DNA of 64,000 bases from Amborella trichopoda (GCF_000471905.2 NW_006499728.1:3561550-3625549); one strand, 5' to 3'; positions 24,213 to 38,337 are shown, counted from the first letter of the stretch. A program made the numbers and translations. The notes: a model not told the origin generated them from the sequence alone.

Positions 24213-26779
24213 GGCATTACTCTCAAGAAACAAATTTGAAAAATATCGACATCAGTATAAAGAACCAAATTTCAGCCTTGTGAGAGTCGAAGGCAATTTC
24301 ATGGCATTTTGAGATACCAAAGTCAAAGTGGGCTCTTTCCTATGGTGGTTTCTTTCCTTGGAGGGGGGAGTTGGGTTGCCAAACTTTCTCATTTTCTGTG
24401 TCAAAGCATTTTATTTGCATTAGATTGCCACAACAATCAGAAATTTCAGAAAGTTGCAGTGTTCTAAAAGAAATAGTTCATGAAACAGCGCTGACATAAC
24501 CTCATTGCCGCCGTCGATCTCCCAAATTTTATTTTGGATTTTGTCCCCAAATGTTATAAAATGGGTACTCATACCCATTATCTACCATAAGTCCTTAATT
24601 CACAGATGGTGGAGATAAATAACTATTTCCATTTAAGGCAAGGCAGCCAAAAACGCGGAAAACATCTTATGTCAGTGAATAAGCATGGACAGTAGATGTT
24701 GGGTACGAGTACCACTCTTGAGAAATAAGAGGTGTTTTCCCTCGGGCCAAACCCCATAAACAAAGTGGAGCTTGCATTAGTGGTTATCAACTTACCTCTT
24801 TCTTATGGTTTTTATGCGTATATTTTTATTTAAAATACATGCATTGAAACAATGCACAAAAGTATTAGCATTATACGAACAAAAACAAAACCATGTTTTT
24901 CTTATCTAACATAGAGAGAGAGAGAGAGTATTTTCCACTAGAATAGAAATAATATTAGCACCAAACTCATTGAAAATCCAGTTCAGAGCTGGACCACACT
25001 AGAGTGTGGTTGAACCAAAACTAGCAGCTTGATGGTCCCATCAAATCCATAAGACAACAGCACTTTCAGCTAAATAATGTGCGTGAACAAGTTATCTTCC
25101 CAAGAGTTATGACCATCATTGTCGCAACTGCAAGTACCACGCAGCTATCGTTTCATGAACCCTTAGCTTCGAAGATTGATCCTGACTGGTAAGATTTATA
25201 AAGAAAAAAGCATAAAATACTCCAATGGAGTGCGGTGTACAGTACTGCCAAATATCATCTTCCGATTGTCTCATGTCTTCATGTTGTGATTGAAAGACGT
25301 TTTTTTTCTTGCGTTTCCTAACGGAAAATGCAAACTCCCCCTATATGTGTTGTACAGTACACCATAGGATAATCCATGGTCCTTTCCTGTAAACAGAAGG
25401 TGGAGATTAGCCACTGTTCGGGATGAACATTCATCCAAAATATGGTTAATCTTCATTATCCTTCACTTGGAATTGAAGGTGGATATCCCTGTACTGAACC
25501 ATTTACCTACCATTTGTGCCTCTTTTGTGGTTTACTTTCACTGCCATATTAGGTAGGATATGAGAATGAAACGCAAGCTCAATGATACCATGGAAGTAGG
25601 CCATTGGTCCACTAATTCTTGCTTCTTTTCTTTCTTGGATGAAAGTGAACGCATAACTACTTCATTGAGTGCATAGTGATGAATTACGACAATCGCCCAC
25701 AAGGTAAGGAGCATAGTGACCGGTGAATGATCTACATCAGATATATGGATCGACACACTCTGGACTCTGTTATATCCCTATACAGAGTGAGGATTTCCAA
25801 CTTCAAACTAAAGAAATCCATTATTTCATGTATCAAAAGAAAAGAGAAAGGAATCCTTAGTTTAGATGAGGATTGTATTTGCGGTATTCTTTGATCAAGG
25901 TCCTACAAGCCTTGAAAGATCGCCGTCCTGGTGTCGTGATTGCAAATATTGGAAGTCCTAGGCATGCTGGGTACAGAAGTTGGTGGGACCATCGAGTTGC
26001 TATACACTCAGGTACTCCACAAAATTTTGAATCAGTAATCCATGAAACATTTAAGTTTCAACCAAGAGAAAGTAAACAGTAATCCATTGAAGTATGGTAC
26101 GAACTATTCCAAAGACCATCCACTTCCTGACGGCAGACAGTGAAGATTGATTGTATCAGGGTCCAGCAGGGCATTCACCCCAGGTACGGTTGATCAAAAC
26201 CGTCAGTTATTGGAAATTAACAGTGGATGCACCTATGGAGTATCATATACGCACACTCTATTAGATCATGCATCATGGTATGCCGTCCCATCTATAAATA
26301 TCACAAACTTTCTCTCATGCTTTTGTTTCCAGGTTTCTTGCTCCATGAAATGGCTGTTTCATTAAATATTTCCAACATATTTACTCGTCAAAAACCCTCA
26401 GCCAGGCCCATGACTTTTGCACCCTGAGAAACAAATCTGTGCTTGAAGATGGGAACGTTCCTGTAAGGCCCTGTAATCCAGTGGACTTAATTAACATAAT
26501 CATCAAGCTTCCACATTGGAAATGAATATTATAATCCAATTGACCATGGAAAACTAAGTTGGGCCATGACTATCCAATGAAATGGGCGGGGATGCATGGG
26601 AACCACCAGCGTAGGACATCACCCCAATGGCAGGTCCCAATCTATCGATCGCTGCATCATTTCATCCGATGATCATGACATAAATGGACAATGATTTTCT
26701 ATAGTCCATTCAGCTATGGTATAATTTCCCTTCCATGTTTGTATCTGAATTAAGTCAACTAATTTTGTGATTAAGTTAA
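24213..26779. other. Gene-free stretch
   Basis: Less AT-rich than the MITE-dense parts. Related phrases occur here and at 27240-27370 (ctgtattagggtctaccaag against ttgtatcagggtccagcagg), suggesting an old dispersed repeat. Open frames up to 72 codons show no recognisable domain. Confidence 0.4.
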
Positions 26780-27176
26780 GGACAAAGTTTATATAAGGTG
26801 TCAACCTGTTACTATTAAAGTAACGTGCACCTCAAAAGCCCATCAGGAACGATTGTCCCCATGTTGAAAAGCCCTCAAAATTGATCATCCCAACCTTAAG
26901 ATGCATGGATATAAAAGAAAACAATTTCAAGTCATGAAAACAGTGCATATTGTAACATAATATCTGGACCACCTATTTTCAAAAATTTTGATTGCCATTA
27001 AATCTGATCGATTTGCATCATTTTTGGATCCATAAATTTCGTAATTAGGAGTGAGAATAGGTTTTTATGCCAACTCAATCTAAAGGCTTTCCCAGCACCG
27101 AAACTGCATCATTCGGCATGGTTTCGAGATGCGCATTATTTCAGTAATATAAGGTTGACACCTTATACAAACCACC
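26780..27176. mobile_element. MITE family A copy
   Basis: 397 bp. Left end ggacaaagtttatataaggt and right end ataaggttgacaccttatac form inverted repeats over some 50 bases; the core ttgatcatcccaaccttaag is present. Flanks match at 6 of 9 bases only. Confidence 0.75.
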
Positions 27177-28019
27177 TAAAGAAAAGTATGTAATACAGCA
27201 AGGGTGCATGCCGTATAGTATTCCAGGGATGCATTCAGCATTGGTTCCCAATGACAAACAGTGAGGATTAACTGTATTAGGGTCTACCAAGAAATTTCAT
27301 CCAGGTACCATTCATTTCTGAGGAATGAATGTTGGAAATCCCTCTAGAGTACCAAATACCATACACCATTGGAGTTTGGTATGCTTCCCATAAATAAAGA
27401 AAAAAGATGTCTTATACATTTGGGTTTGACAAGTCTGTGTTGGGTTATCTGTGAGCGCTTTCTGGCACTTGATTCTAAACCACCTGTCCCACAAATTGAA
27501 ATGTTTTGCAAGAGGAGACATTGTTTCCAAAGGAAATCAGATCCATCATGTCCTGGGGTTGGATCGATAGTATACATTGTGGATCACATCGAATGACAGG
27601 TTCTACTCTTAGCATTCTTCCTAAGTTTGAAAAGATGTGCTGCCTAACCATCTAATAATGCTGTCTTCACTACGAGTAAAAAAAAAAAAGTTAAACAACC
27701 TTCTTTGCTTTTGCATAATTGCAAGCACTGCCATTTCCAGCTTAGGTGAATTGTTCACAAATATACACAAGCATTCACTCCACATGGACCAGTTGTATTA
27801 TCATGTTCCATAAACCCTGCTCCAACTAATAGGAAATTAGATAGAGCATTTTGCTAATGCATAATATGGAAAACTCAACTAGAGAGTTCTTATTTCTTTT
27901 CTTTGTTCTTTTTGGGGCTTTTTTGATAGGCAAATAAAAAACATAATGGCTTGATTCTTATCTACTCGATTTATGTATTATTAAGTTCACAAGTACTTAG
28001 GAGATTTATACCACAGTAC

Positions 28020-30000
28020 TAGGGCCATGGTATGGTAAAGTACTGAAAGTTGGATATGTGATAAAGCACAACGTATATATATTTAAAAATTTTCTTTTCT
28101 TACACCGGCAATATCACTTAATATCCAATTATAAATAAATCTCTCTTCAAATAAATAAACAAAATGGTTCCCATTTACTGCTACTTAAATACAACTCATT
28201 TATCCAATAAATGAAAACACATTGCTTTATGGGAATGGAAAAGCACAACAAAGAAATAAGTAAAATTGTCGAAGATTAACTCAACCGAGCTTAATACACC
28301 TCACTCCGAATCTTCTTCCAATGGTGCTCTGGATCAATTATCAGTCTCTTGATTTTACTATGTATGGCAAAACCATCTCAAAGGCATATAGATCTCTATC
28401 CAGAACCAAGTTGCTAAAGCCTCAATGCTTTAGTTTTCCTCAAGCCCCTTGGCTTAACCTTAGAAGAAGAAGAGAACCCACCAAGAGAGAGAGAGAACCC
28501 TAAGTTGGGGCGTGGCCCCTAGAGAGAGAAAAGGGAGAGATCTTTGAGAGAGAGAACTCTTAGAGAAAGAAGAGAGAAAAGGCGTAGAAAATCATGAGGG
28601 GGAATGCCTTTATCTATAGATTTTCTATGCCTTAGGGTTTACCATCTTTAGTGAAATCAAATCTAGACCATCGATTTAAGAAGACTTGTGAGGTGAAAGA
28701 TGTGAGTCATCCATTCTTTAGATTCACTATCAAGATTCAAATGAAGGTGCTAGAACCTTATTCTTCATTTCCTAAACCTATTCCCATTAAATATTCAAAA
28801 AAAGAAAATATTACTCATACTTTCTCTTTTATGGATATTCATTCTTTATTCACATAATCTTAAAATAATCAAAATTCCTTAAATCACAAAACATTATACT
28901 CTTGTTTCAATCAAAATCTCTACAAAACACTTTCCATAAATTTTCAATTTAATTGATGGCCTTGATTCACAAGTTTAGAAAATAAGATAATACCCCCACT
29001 AAGTGGGATGTGCAACCCATTGGGTCCCACACACATCACAATGGTGGGCTTGATGGGCCCCCATGGGCCCTCTCAAATTATGAATTATAAAATTATTAAA
29101 ATGATTTTTAAAAATAAGGTTTTATTTCTCTTTGATTATTTAAAATATTGTAAAATGATTTTCTCTTATTTTAAAAATTCAAATGATAAAAATAAAATAT
29201 TTAGAGAACCACAAAAATTTAAATAATCATTCTAAAATCATATAACATAAAAATTATTAAAACTAATTAATTTGGATGGGAATCGAATCTGTATAGGTCT
29301 AGGAATTATCAATATACTGGAGCACTCTACCTTCAACTGTAGACCACGATCCACACTAGCTTTATCAAACTGACCCAGCGGTTCTCATGACTAAAGGTCC
29401 ACTATAGGGGTTCATAATTAGGCACCAAAGTCAGCCAATAGGCTAGGGGATATAATCTTAATCTATGGATTTCAGGTTCTCCCCTAGAGACAAATCCATG
29501 GTCCCCAGACTATGATGCAACCACGACACCATGGTGCATAGGGATAATCTCTCGCACATGTACACGTTTCACCCTTAATGGTGGATTACTATCTCGATAT
29601 AGTTATCTATGTACATGTTGTGTGATGGTACTATGGTGAGGCTTTATCCTTGTCTCTAAAGGCCAACCATTATACATAAGGGCCATACAGTCCCTAGGCG
29701 CACTCATCCGAGCATAACTCCGACCTCATCAAGGGCTAGCCTACTGAACCCTTATCGGTTTTATCTCTAAGCCCAAGTACCTTGGGTTTTTCCAACTTGA
29801 TTAGCCTAGCACGTCGAGCCTAGTCCAAGTATCGGCAAATAACATTTGCCTAATATGATCCACAAGAGGACTACACTCCCACTGAGTTTATGTTTCACTA
29901 TATAAAATACTCATACAAGCTATCATAAAGCCTTTAACAGGTACTTAGGACACTACCTACGTCAAGGTGAATGTATCTAGTCCAGTTAACCTCCAACCAT
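28020..30000 (-). mobile_element. LTR-retrotransposon-derived block, boundaries uncertain
   Basis: A 2-kb stretch with a different texture from its neighbours: less AT-rich at both ends, with direction suggested by a polypurine-like aactcagtgggagtgtag on the minus strand (about 29877-29894). It has GA-rich leader-like sequence at 28470-28580 and a Gly/Pro-codon-like G/C segment at 28990-29060. The 14-base match acaRgtacttagga occurs at both edges (about 27989 and 29938), which may be flank duplication. No intact gag or pol. I read it as an LTR, perhaps Ty1/copia, in minus orientation; no TG...CA termini could be fixed. Confidence 0.35.
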
Positions 30001-30086
30001 CCATTCATGCTAGCCAATCATGAAAGTAGCCTTGGAGTATGACATACAAAAAGTCATTAGACTATCATTAGACTATGGTATATTTT

Positions 30087-30178
30087 CCCAATACTTGATA
30101 GCTTGACTTGGTCAGTCACATTTAAAATTTTTCCCAATACTTGATAGCTTGACTTGGTTGGTCACATTTAAAACTTTT
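30087..30178. repeat. 46-bp tandem duplication
   Basis: cccaatacttgatagcttga cttggtcagtcacattt repeated at 30087 and 30133 with minor differences. Confidence 0.85.
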
Positions 30179-30179
30179 C

Positions 30180-31621
30180 TTCTAAAATCTTATACCATTT
30201 TTTCCTTCTGAGAAAGATTGAACGAGTACCTGTTGTTTCAAGCCCTATAAGTGAATCACCAGCTGTCTTAGCTAAGAAGAGCATCATTTCTGTGAGTCTC
30301 TATATATTTCAGCATACTCACAATTATTCTCGAGAATGCAAATATTCTCTTTCTTGTTCCAGTCAATGGATCTCTCTATGTGCATCAGGAACTCTATATT
30401 TACATTCCTTGGCACATGAAGCATCTGGGGAAATGGTGATGGGTGGTACTCTTCTTCCAGCAATTTTGCGAGAATTGTGTCTAAAAATTTTAAGGTATTT
30501 ATTGCTATACAGTACAATCTCCACTTTGTATCAACAACAATGTCAATCTAATTATAAAGAAACAATGAAATCAATTATAATACTAGTCTAATCCTTACAA
30601 ATGAGAGAAAATAACACTAACAAGTAGATCTTGTTTAACATGTCCATCCTTTTTTAAAAACCAGGTGCTTCAATGATGCAGTAAATAGTTCCCTGGATGA
30701 TGGATGGCAATATGTTGCCACTGACAAAGTAGATAATATCAGCATCATTTTAAATTCATGTTCAAGTTGTTAAGACACGAAATTGAAACATAAAGATTCA
30801 AGCCAAAGATTTCAGATTAGTGGTGGAGCTATTGTATGTGTAAAGGCTCAGTATTTCTACAGGTAGTGCACTTTATTCTACAAAGTCATCCATGAGAGCA
30901 CTACCTTTCATGAGAAAGTATAATATAATCATGAGAGCACTACCTTTCATGAGAAAGTATAATATAATCCTACGCTATGGAAGAGTATAACTTATTGAAA
31001 GGAAGTGCTCTTTCGTAGTTATACTCGTTCATAGTCTAGGATGGCAATGGCCACAAGGAACCATAAGTATGCCCACACCCTCCATTTATTTAGCAGTATC
31101 TGACTTTTCCGTCATCCCTGGCTATTTGATGGCAATGAGCCCACTTGACTGAGAATACCATATTCCCTTTCAATATAACTAAGCCAAAGGGGGACTAAAA
31201 TATTAAGTGCTCTTGTTACATAAGCATAACAGAGCCATCTGGTGCAAGATGTACCACCTCCAGATATTAGTCTGATATCTTTGTGACCATCGACTCGAAT
31301 GGACAAGTTGGATTGCTGGAAATCTTGATTCGGAGATGGGAGGCACCAAGTTCATATGCTTTTAGCCGACTTGTTGACCGACAAGCGGTGGTTTAAAAGA
31401 ATTGTACTAATTTACACCGTAAGGAATATTCTTTTCGGAATTTCCGTGGTACAAAAGTAACTGCATATAGGATTATAAGCATCTCAATAACAATAATAAT
31501 AATGATAACCCCAATTCAGAGAATTACACGATAGCCAGATGGGTACATCACACTACACCCATAATGATGTAAAAGGCTTAAACCGTGCTTCTAGTGCCAA
31601 ATTATTTTTTCCTTAATTAAT
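30180..31621. other. Gene-free stretch
   Basis: Contains the 39-bp duplication at 30891 and short open frames on both strands around 30284-30591 with no domain. Nothing else recognised. Confidence 0.4.
30891..30970. repeat. 39-bp tandem duplication
   Basis: catgagagcactacctttca tgagaaagtataatataat occurs twice in a row, identical. Confidence 0.9.
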
Positions 31622-32050
31622 AGTCATCATCATCGTCAAAGCCTTTTCCAAACTAATTGGGGCCGGCTATACGAATCATGTTCCATCATTCTGTCCTATA
31701 AAAGGTCATACCCTCAATGAGGCCATAAGTCCTCATCTTCCTTCACTACTTCTAACCATATCCTTTTGGGTCTACACGTTGCCTTTTTTTAGCCTTCCAC
31801 TTGAACAAACTCGCACCTCCTAACAGGTTTTATGTTGGGTCTGCACCACACATGGCCAGCCCACTTAAGTCAACTCTCTCTCATCTTATCGTCTAGTGGT
31901 GCCACACCTAAATTTTCCCAAATGTATTCATTTCAAATTCTATCCATTCTTGTCTTGCCACTCATCCCTTCTTGTTTTTACTTCATTAAGAGTACATGTG
32001 CAAATTCCAACTTCGTTTTCATGTGCGTTTTCCATAAATAGAGAACAGCA
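31622..32050 (-). mobile_element. RTE-type LINE 3' fragment
   Basis: Minus-strand reading recovers HLGKFRCGT and LKWAGHVWCRP, counterparts of the HLGVAPI and LRWFGHVQRRP blocks of RTE LINE proteins, and the end ...ggccccaattagtttggaaa followed by gatgatgatgac. Frameshifted and truncated. An apparent plus-strand open frame over 31832-32041 is its antisense shadow. Confidence 0.72.
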
Positions 32051-35000
32051 TGCACAAACAATCTCTAAGCATATTTATTACTAAAAAAAATCTGCTCATA
32101 TATCTCTGTTGAGACTGGACTTTTATTCATCTCTCATCTCCTCTGCTTTTCAGTAAGATATGACCAAAGATTCATAAGAGAACCAGAGAGGGCTTCCAGT
32201 TCCTCGTACCTTGTAATGCTGTCTTGGTCAAAGACTCAGCCACCCTAGAACCAACCATGTGTCCATGTTCGTTTATTATTAACCAAGTGTATTTCACTAC
32301 AAAAGGGAATCAAGACTCTGACTTTGTCTTATTTACCCTGCCAAATAGGGGATCCTTGTATCTTTTCCCTTTTTGCATCTTTGGCAATATACTCCAAACT
32401 TCTATTCTATATACTGGCACATAAAACCATTTCCATGAACAAGGATGGTATTCCATGTCAGTATGTAACTACTGCTTCATTGAGGAAGAATAAGATGGCT
32501 CTTTCCTCCAAGCCTTTTCTAGAAGCTTATCAATCTGATCACCTTTTTTATGTTGCATTTTCTAGATTTTGGAGTTGATTAAATTTGAAGAATATGAATC
32601 TTCACACGATGGAGCATTATCATCAAAGAAGAAGAATTTGATTCAGGTCCAACTGAACCGATTCCTAGGACGTGGTAGCTTGGTTTTAACAGCCCGCCCA
32701 ATTTAGTAAGAGTACACTATAACCCAATAGACTATGGAAACCTTTGGTTCATTAGGTTCACTACTGTCCAATGAAATATGAATAGTGATGAAGAAGGAAT
32801 GGGATTCATGATGGGTCCAACCTGTTCTGGTGCACCACAGTCTCTGGCCATCACCACCCATTGCTTCATTGGCCAGTACCCTGATGACCCAATGGACAAT
32901 GAGTATAAATAGGCCATTGGATTAGAGTGTATTTTCCCTTCGATTAATCAATTTAATCGACTGGCATGTACTACTAAATATCCTATGGGTATTATTTTGC
33001 AGCTTCATGCTGGCATAAATGACACGACAGAGTACATGTTCCCAATTGTTGTTTGCCCCATTTGATGTTGCCCTCTCTGGTGACATACCTTTGTCGTCGT
33101 CTGGCTTCTAAGTCTTGCCTTAAAAAATAATGAATTAACGTCGACTATGACCCCTAGCCTTTCCAAGCTAACAATGCGGGTTCGATTCCCGCTCCCTCCA
33201 TATCCCTCCCTACATGATAGAATCATTGATATTTATATACATCTTTATTCCATAAGATTCCCGCACGGGATACAATCAATCGGATTATGTTAAACAATCG
33301 CTGTGAGGTCAGTTACTACTACTTTTGCAATGATGTAAGAGAAAATATATCAGTTTCCAATGGATTATAGAGGACCATAATCCAAGGATACACCCACAAC
33401 CAAACTCATAGAGGGATGTTTAGAAATTAACTGCACTTGGGTTTCATGTGTTCCCGTTTCATGTGTTCCCCATTGCAGTTAATGTCGAACCATCAATCAG
33501 TTGGAAGAGATAGTGGACATAGCCTCGGACAATAGTTCTGTCTTTTTCAGTTAGTTGTAGTATTCTTTCGCATGATGAAAGAGAGTATTTGTAAGAGTCT
33601 TTGTAACACATGCCATTGTCTTTATAGGGTGATCATGGCATCTCTCCCATAACTGATTTAGGTGACTCATCTGAAAATGCTATTAACTTGGAAACGGTAC
33701 TACCTTAAGAAAGGCATGCATTTCCACAAAGCCCAAGATCAGTTGTTACAATGGCATTACAATTCGCATGTGAAAATCACAAACTAAGACAGGGTATATC
33801 AGTAGCAACTCAGAGATATATGGGTGCTCTGCTTTCATCGATTCAAAGGCTAGCTATGCTTATTCTATCTAAATATGACCTCTTCTGATGCAACAGTCTT
33901 ATGTGAATGCAAGGTGACCTACAAAATTTTATCGGATAGATTTCCATAATTTCAATTTTCAAGCATCACTTTCTCAAAAAAAAAATTTCCAGCATCATCA
34001 GTTTTTGTATTGGGTATATCCTAACATTAGCATAATGAAGGCATAAATAGGATTAAGGAAAGCATGCTACGATCAAATAGACTGTGGACACATATTGTCC
34101 GTGGGGCATTCACAGTCCAATGATATGCAGGTCGGTGTTGAATAGAGATAGTACAAAGTAGGAAGTTTACTATAGACCCACATATGGTAAATGCTAAGAT
34201 GCAAGTATGTGCCACCATGCTATCTATCCTTTTTATGGGTTTGGAGTGATAGTACTGCACCTATGAGAGTCAATAGATTGTTATAAGTGTCTACTTGAAT
34301 CATCCCATGACGCTAAACCCAGCTGAAACCATGCCACAGAATCCTCAAACTGATCACAAGATCTAGGAAATAAATTGGAATTGATCTTCAATCAACTATA
34401 TCATCTAGTTAAGGCTTCTGTTTTACAAAGTGATGCCAAAATAAGCATAATGTTGCTAGAACTTGAGAAATCGAGCTACATTCTACAATGTTGCCTATTT
34501 TTGGGGTGGTGTCTTTTTTGTTTTTTTTTTGTTTCTTTTGGTTTGAGCAGGAGGGGGATTGAAGTCAAAGGGTATACATACAGAGATGAAAAGACAACAT
34601 TACAGAACAACTATTTAACAGCAGAAATCCGCATATGAAGATCTATTTGTTATATAGAGACAATCCTCCTTTGTCAATAATGATTTTCTAAGTAAAAAGT
34701 TAGATTAACATGTCAACTTTTTATTCATATACTCTGTCAATTGTCATTCAAAGTTAATAGTTTTAAAATACTGTTTTTTCTTGTTTTTGGTGTTAAAACA
34801 CTTAATTCATACTACAAAGGATGTGAAAGTATATGGCAGTTACAGCCAAAGCTCATATGCTCAAATGTTACTGGTATGAAAATGCTCAAGACAACACCAA
34901 CAGCATTGCGACAAATACATTAAGGAAATGGTCATTAATAGAATTGTCAAAAAAGTAAAACTCATAGACCTTCTTGAAAGTTTCTCTCTATGTTCTTCCA

Positions 35001-35338
35001 GCCTTTTAAGTAATATGGTTTCAAAAAATGTTGCCGTAACAGGAAAAATACTATTTCTGTCACAGTTTTCACTATATACACATATCTTCCACCAGGCAAC
35101 TGTCTTGCGAGCCATGGAAGGCCCTTCACATATGAGAAAGCTATAGCATAGACCCAATCAGACAGTGATGGGAGTAGGGCACATATTGCTTTGAGGTTTA
35201 TTAATTGGTCACTCTAGTCAGTACTTTCACCAAAACCCCATTTCCTGTAACTTACTTTTTGAATTTAAAATCTTATACCATGATTTTTTTTATTTATTTA
35301 TTTTTACATATGAACTAAGAATGTAGAACATCTACACA
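32051..35338. other. Gene-free stretch around the trnG relic
   Basis: Phrases of the type accacccattgcttcattgg and gacccaatggacaatgag near 32830-32920 resemble sequence near 23380-23560 and 26560-26730, so a diverged dispersed repeat is likely. No gene seen. Confidence 0.4.
33136..33181 (+). pseudogene. trnG-UCC: Nuclear plastid DNA: 3' exon of trnG-UCC plus intron end
   Basis: The sequence cctttccaagctaacaatgc, then a perfect T-arm with gggttcgattccc, matches the second exon of the intron-containing plastid tRNA-Gly(UCC), including the TCC anticodon within ctttccaag. The preceding bases (cgtcgactatgacccctag) match the end of the plastid trnG intron as I remember it. The acceptor end is altered (GCTCCCTCC rather than GCTACCCGC) and the first exon is absent, so no functional tRNA can be made. 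Extent into flanking DNA is uncertain. Confidence 0.72.
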
Positions 35339-35865
35339 CTACATGTCACGACCCCGCTCCTTGACCCCTGCCGGAGGGTGACAAAGTGCGGGATCGCGAC
35401 CGGAGGCCGCGAATGTCACTCAGGTGGGAGTGGTTCAACGCATGAAACACGAAATCGAGAGCAAACCACGAAAGAAAACTAAAATAAATCCATTCATCAA
35501 ACAATAATCAAGCCAAAAAAAAAATACAGCCAATTCATTTCTTCCCAAATCACAAGTCTTTACAAGTTCGCTAAGGCACTACTAACCCAAAATACACAAA
35601 ATGATGAATACATCATATCATTGAAATCACCAAAACATACTGCCGAAGTTTTGGAAGGCGGATTCTCAAACTTCTTAACCTCAGGCTTCAGGCCCTCAAT
35701 CTGCCACCCACCTTAAGCACAGCTGCCACCACCCTTCACTCTATAGTTATGAAATTAAGATGGAATGAGCTAAAAGCCCAGTAAGCAGATCACTACCCTT
35801 GTATTCCTGACTATCACAGTATATACACAATAACATGCTCATAGTTCATCAGAAATCGCATTTGT

Positions 35866-36090
35866 CATACAGAATACAAAATTCAGATAGGCAGGATAGA
35901 TATCCTTACAGAATACGGAACTCAAATAAACAGAACAAATATCCTTACAAAATACAAAATTCAAATAAGCAGAACAGAAATCCTTACAGAATACAGAATT
36001 CAGATAAGCAGAACAGATATCCTTACAGAATACAAAATTAAGATAAGCAGGACAGATATCCTTATAGAATACCGAATTCAGCTAAGCAGA
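35866..36090. repeat. 39-bp tandem array inside the solo LTR
   Basis: Five to six copies of a 39-base unit of the type ccttacagaatacagaattc followed by agataagcagaacagata. The unit is divisible by three, so an open frame repeating a 13-residue pattern arises by chance. Confidence 0.85.
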
Positions 36091-36324
36091 ACAGATAAAG
36101 CTACCCCCAAAGTAGAAACCACATTGATCACGCTAAGTCAATCCTGAACTTGGGACTTTTACCCTCATTCAAAAGGGAGGACAATGACAAGTAGGTAAAT
36201 CTGCTTCATAATGTCCTCACTCACGCACACATCCTCCCCAGCACGCTTTGGGGTTTTCGATAGGCTGAGGCCTTGCAAGACACGACCCGCACTTGTGCCT
36301 TAAACGAGAGGGGCGTTACACTAC

Positions 36325-36845
36325 CATTGGAGGACCCAATGTGTAGTGCCCAGAACAATGCGGGAGGCGCGACCCTCTCAGTAATAAACAGTCACATCTC
36401 GCCTCCACTCCTATCATAGGATTCGAGGTACAGAATACCCGACTACCAATGGAGGACCCATTGCGTAGCGTTCCTAGAATCATAAATATCCACTACTAAT
36501 TAGAGGACCCATTTCATAGTGGCCAGAAATCACAGAATGACAGAATTCATAAAACAGAATCAGAAATCTCCACTACCAATTGAGGACCCATTGCGTAGTG
36601 GCCAGAGATCTCAAAATAACAGAATTCATATAACAGAAATCAGAATATCCACTACCAATAGAGGACCCATTGCGTAGTGGCAAGAAATCACATATAACAG
36701 AATGCATATGACAAAATTCAGAATACTCACTACCAATGGAGGACCCATTGCGTAGTGGCCAGAAGTCATAGAGTAACAGTTTCCATATAACAGAGTCAGA
36801 ATATTCACGACGAATGGAGAACCCCTTGCGTAGCGGTCGTGACAC
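36325..36845. repeat. About 78-bp tandem array inside the solo LTR
   Basis: Repeated units headed by cactaccaatggaggaccca followed by ttgcgtagtggccagaa, clearest from 36571 onward at about 78-base spacing, with looser copies from 36331. Units differ by a few bases and by length of the ataacagaattcatataaca spacer. Confidence 0.8.
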
Positions 36846-38337
36846 ATATATCAATATTCATATAACATAATCTCAGTGTCATATTCACAGTATTGCAGTA
36901 CGTCAGTATCAATATCATAGGATGACAATGTCAATAACACAGAGTGATAGTATCAATATCACAAAATAGCAGTATCGGTTTTGCCTTTTTACAGTATCAA
37001 TGTCACGGAATATCTGTATCAGTATCACGGAGTAACAGAGTACCCTGCTTCACATCACTATAACTTTCGAACCGTGAAGAATTTTGAGACCGTTTCAAAA
37101 TCAAAGTTCGAGCCAAGACATATATCTTTCCAACAAGACCAACTTGGAGCATTTGGACTCCATTTGGTTGTTCAAAAGTTTGGGCCAATCAAGGTGACAG
37201 TTCTGAATTCTATCAATACTGCCCACAGCGACATACCTTCATAAAACGAAGTATAACTTTCATTTAAAAAAATAATTTCAAATAATTTCTACAAGGGACT
37301 TTTAGTCCATTCAAAGATCTTTCAAATGGATGTGGTTTGGCCAAAAATGGACGTCGTTTGATTAGTTGAAATCAGTGACCACAGTGGTACAAAATGAAAA
37401 ATCCAGGAAACAGTCAACAGTGACTTACCTTCATATGTTGGAACATAACTTCATTTTCTTAAGGACTTTCAAAAAGTGCTCAACATGTGAATTGAAGCTA
37501 ACTCATAAACAGTTCCAATGGCAAACTCAGTGACATCAGAGGCATTAAATCTGTGCTTTTGCTAAAACTGTCTACAGTGACATACCTTCACATTTCGAAA
37601 TATAACTTTTTATATATAAAGAATCAAGACAAGATGAAAACAAGAACATTAAATAGATTTATAAATCTTTCTAATGGGGGTGGTTTGAGATCAATCGGAC
37701 CCCATTTGATAGTTCCAAAGCCTCGTTCAAGAACACACATATTTCTGAAATTTCATGGTTTTATTTAACATGTCTCAAGAATGCATTCCATAACCATCAT
37801 TTTATAATGAAGAACATGCTAACTTCCATTATCTCACAATGTGAACACACATAACATGCATTTCTTACATAATCTAAGAATCACACTCCATTCTTACATT
37901 CATCATTATCATAGAACAAAAACAAAGTTCCATTGAAAAAGGCGTAAGGTTTTCTACCACATATACTCTTCTATTGCTCATTCACATGCCTAAGTTTCCA
38001 TGAATTCCCATGACTACAATACAAGGGTAATGGATCCACTTACCTAATTAACAATGGGCATTCTCCAACCTTTGCTCACAACTCTCACCCGCCCAACAAT
38101 GGCTGCTCACAAAATCACTTCTTCCACTTTATGTCTTAGAGAGAGAGGGGTAAGAATGAGGGGAGTGGGTGAGAGAAGAGGCTTAAGTACTCTCATGTTT
38201 GGGATGGCTGGCCAAGTGTCATCAAGGAGGTTCAAAATATGGACAAGTAGCACCCACATTAGCATGCATTCAACAAGTGTCACCTCCAACTCATGCATGT
38301 TAGAGACACAGCCAGCGTTGGGCTCTCTACTAAGCCA

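Noticed and set aside
29270-29350. tRNA gene on the minus strand
   Set aside because: B-box-like cagattcgattcccat and a D-arm-like phrase are present, but the acceptor and anticodon stems do not pair.
34861-35157. 98-codon frame on the minus strand
   Set aside because: No domain, an equally long overlapping frame on the other strand, and no codon bias; consistent with chance.
35866-36845. CRISPR-like array
   Set aside because: Units are contiguous 39-bp and about 78-bp tandem repeats without unique spacers, inside a plant LTR.
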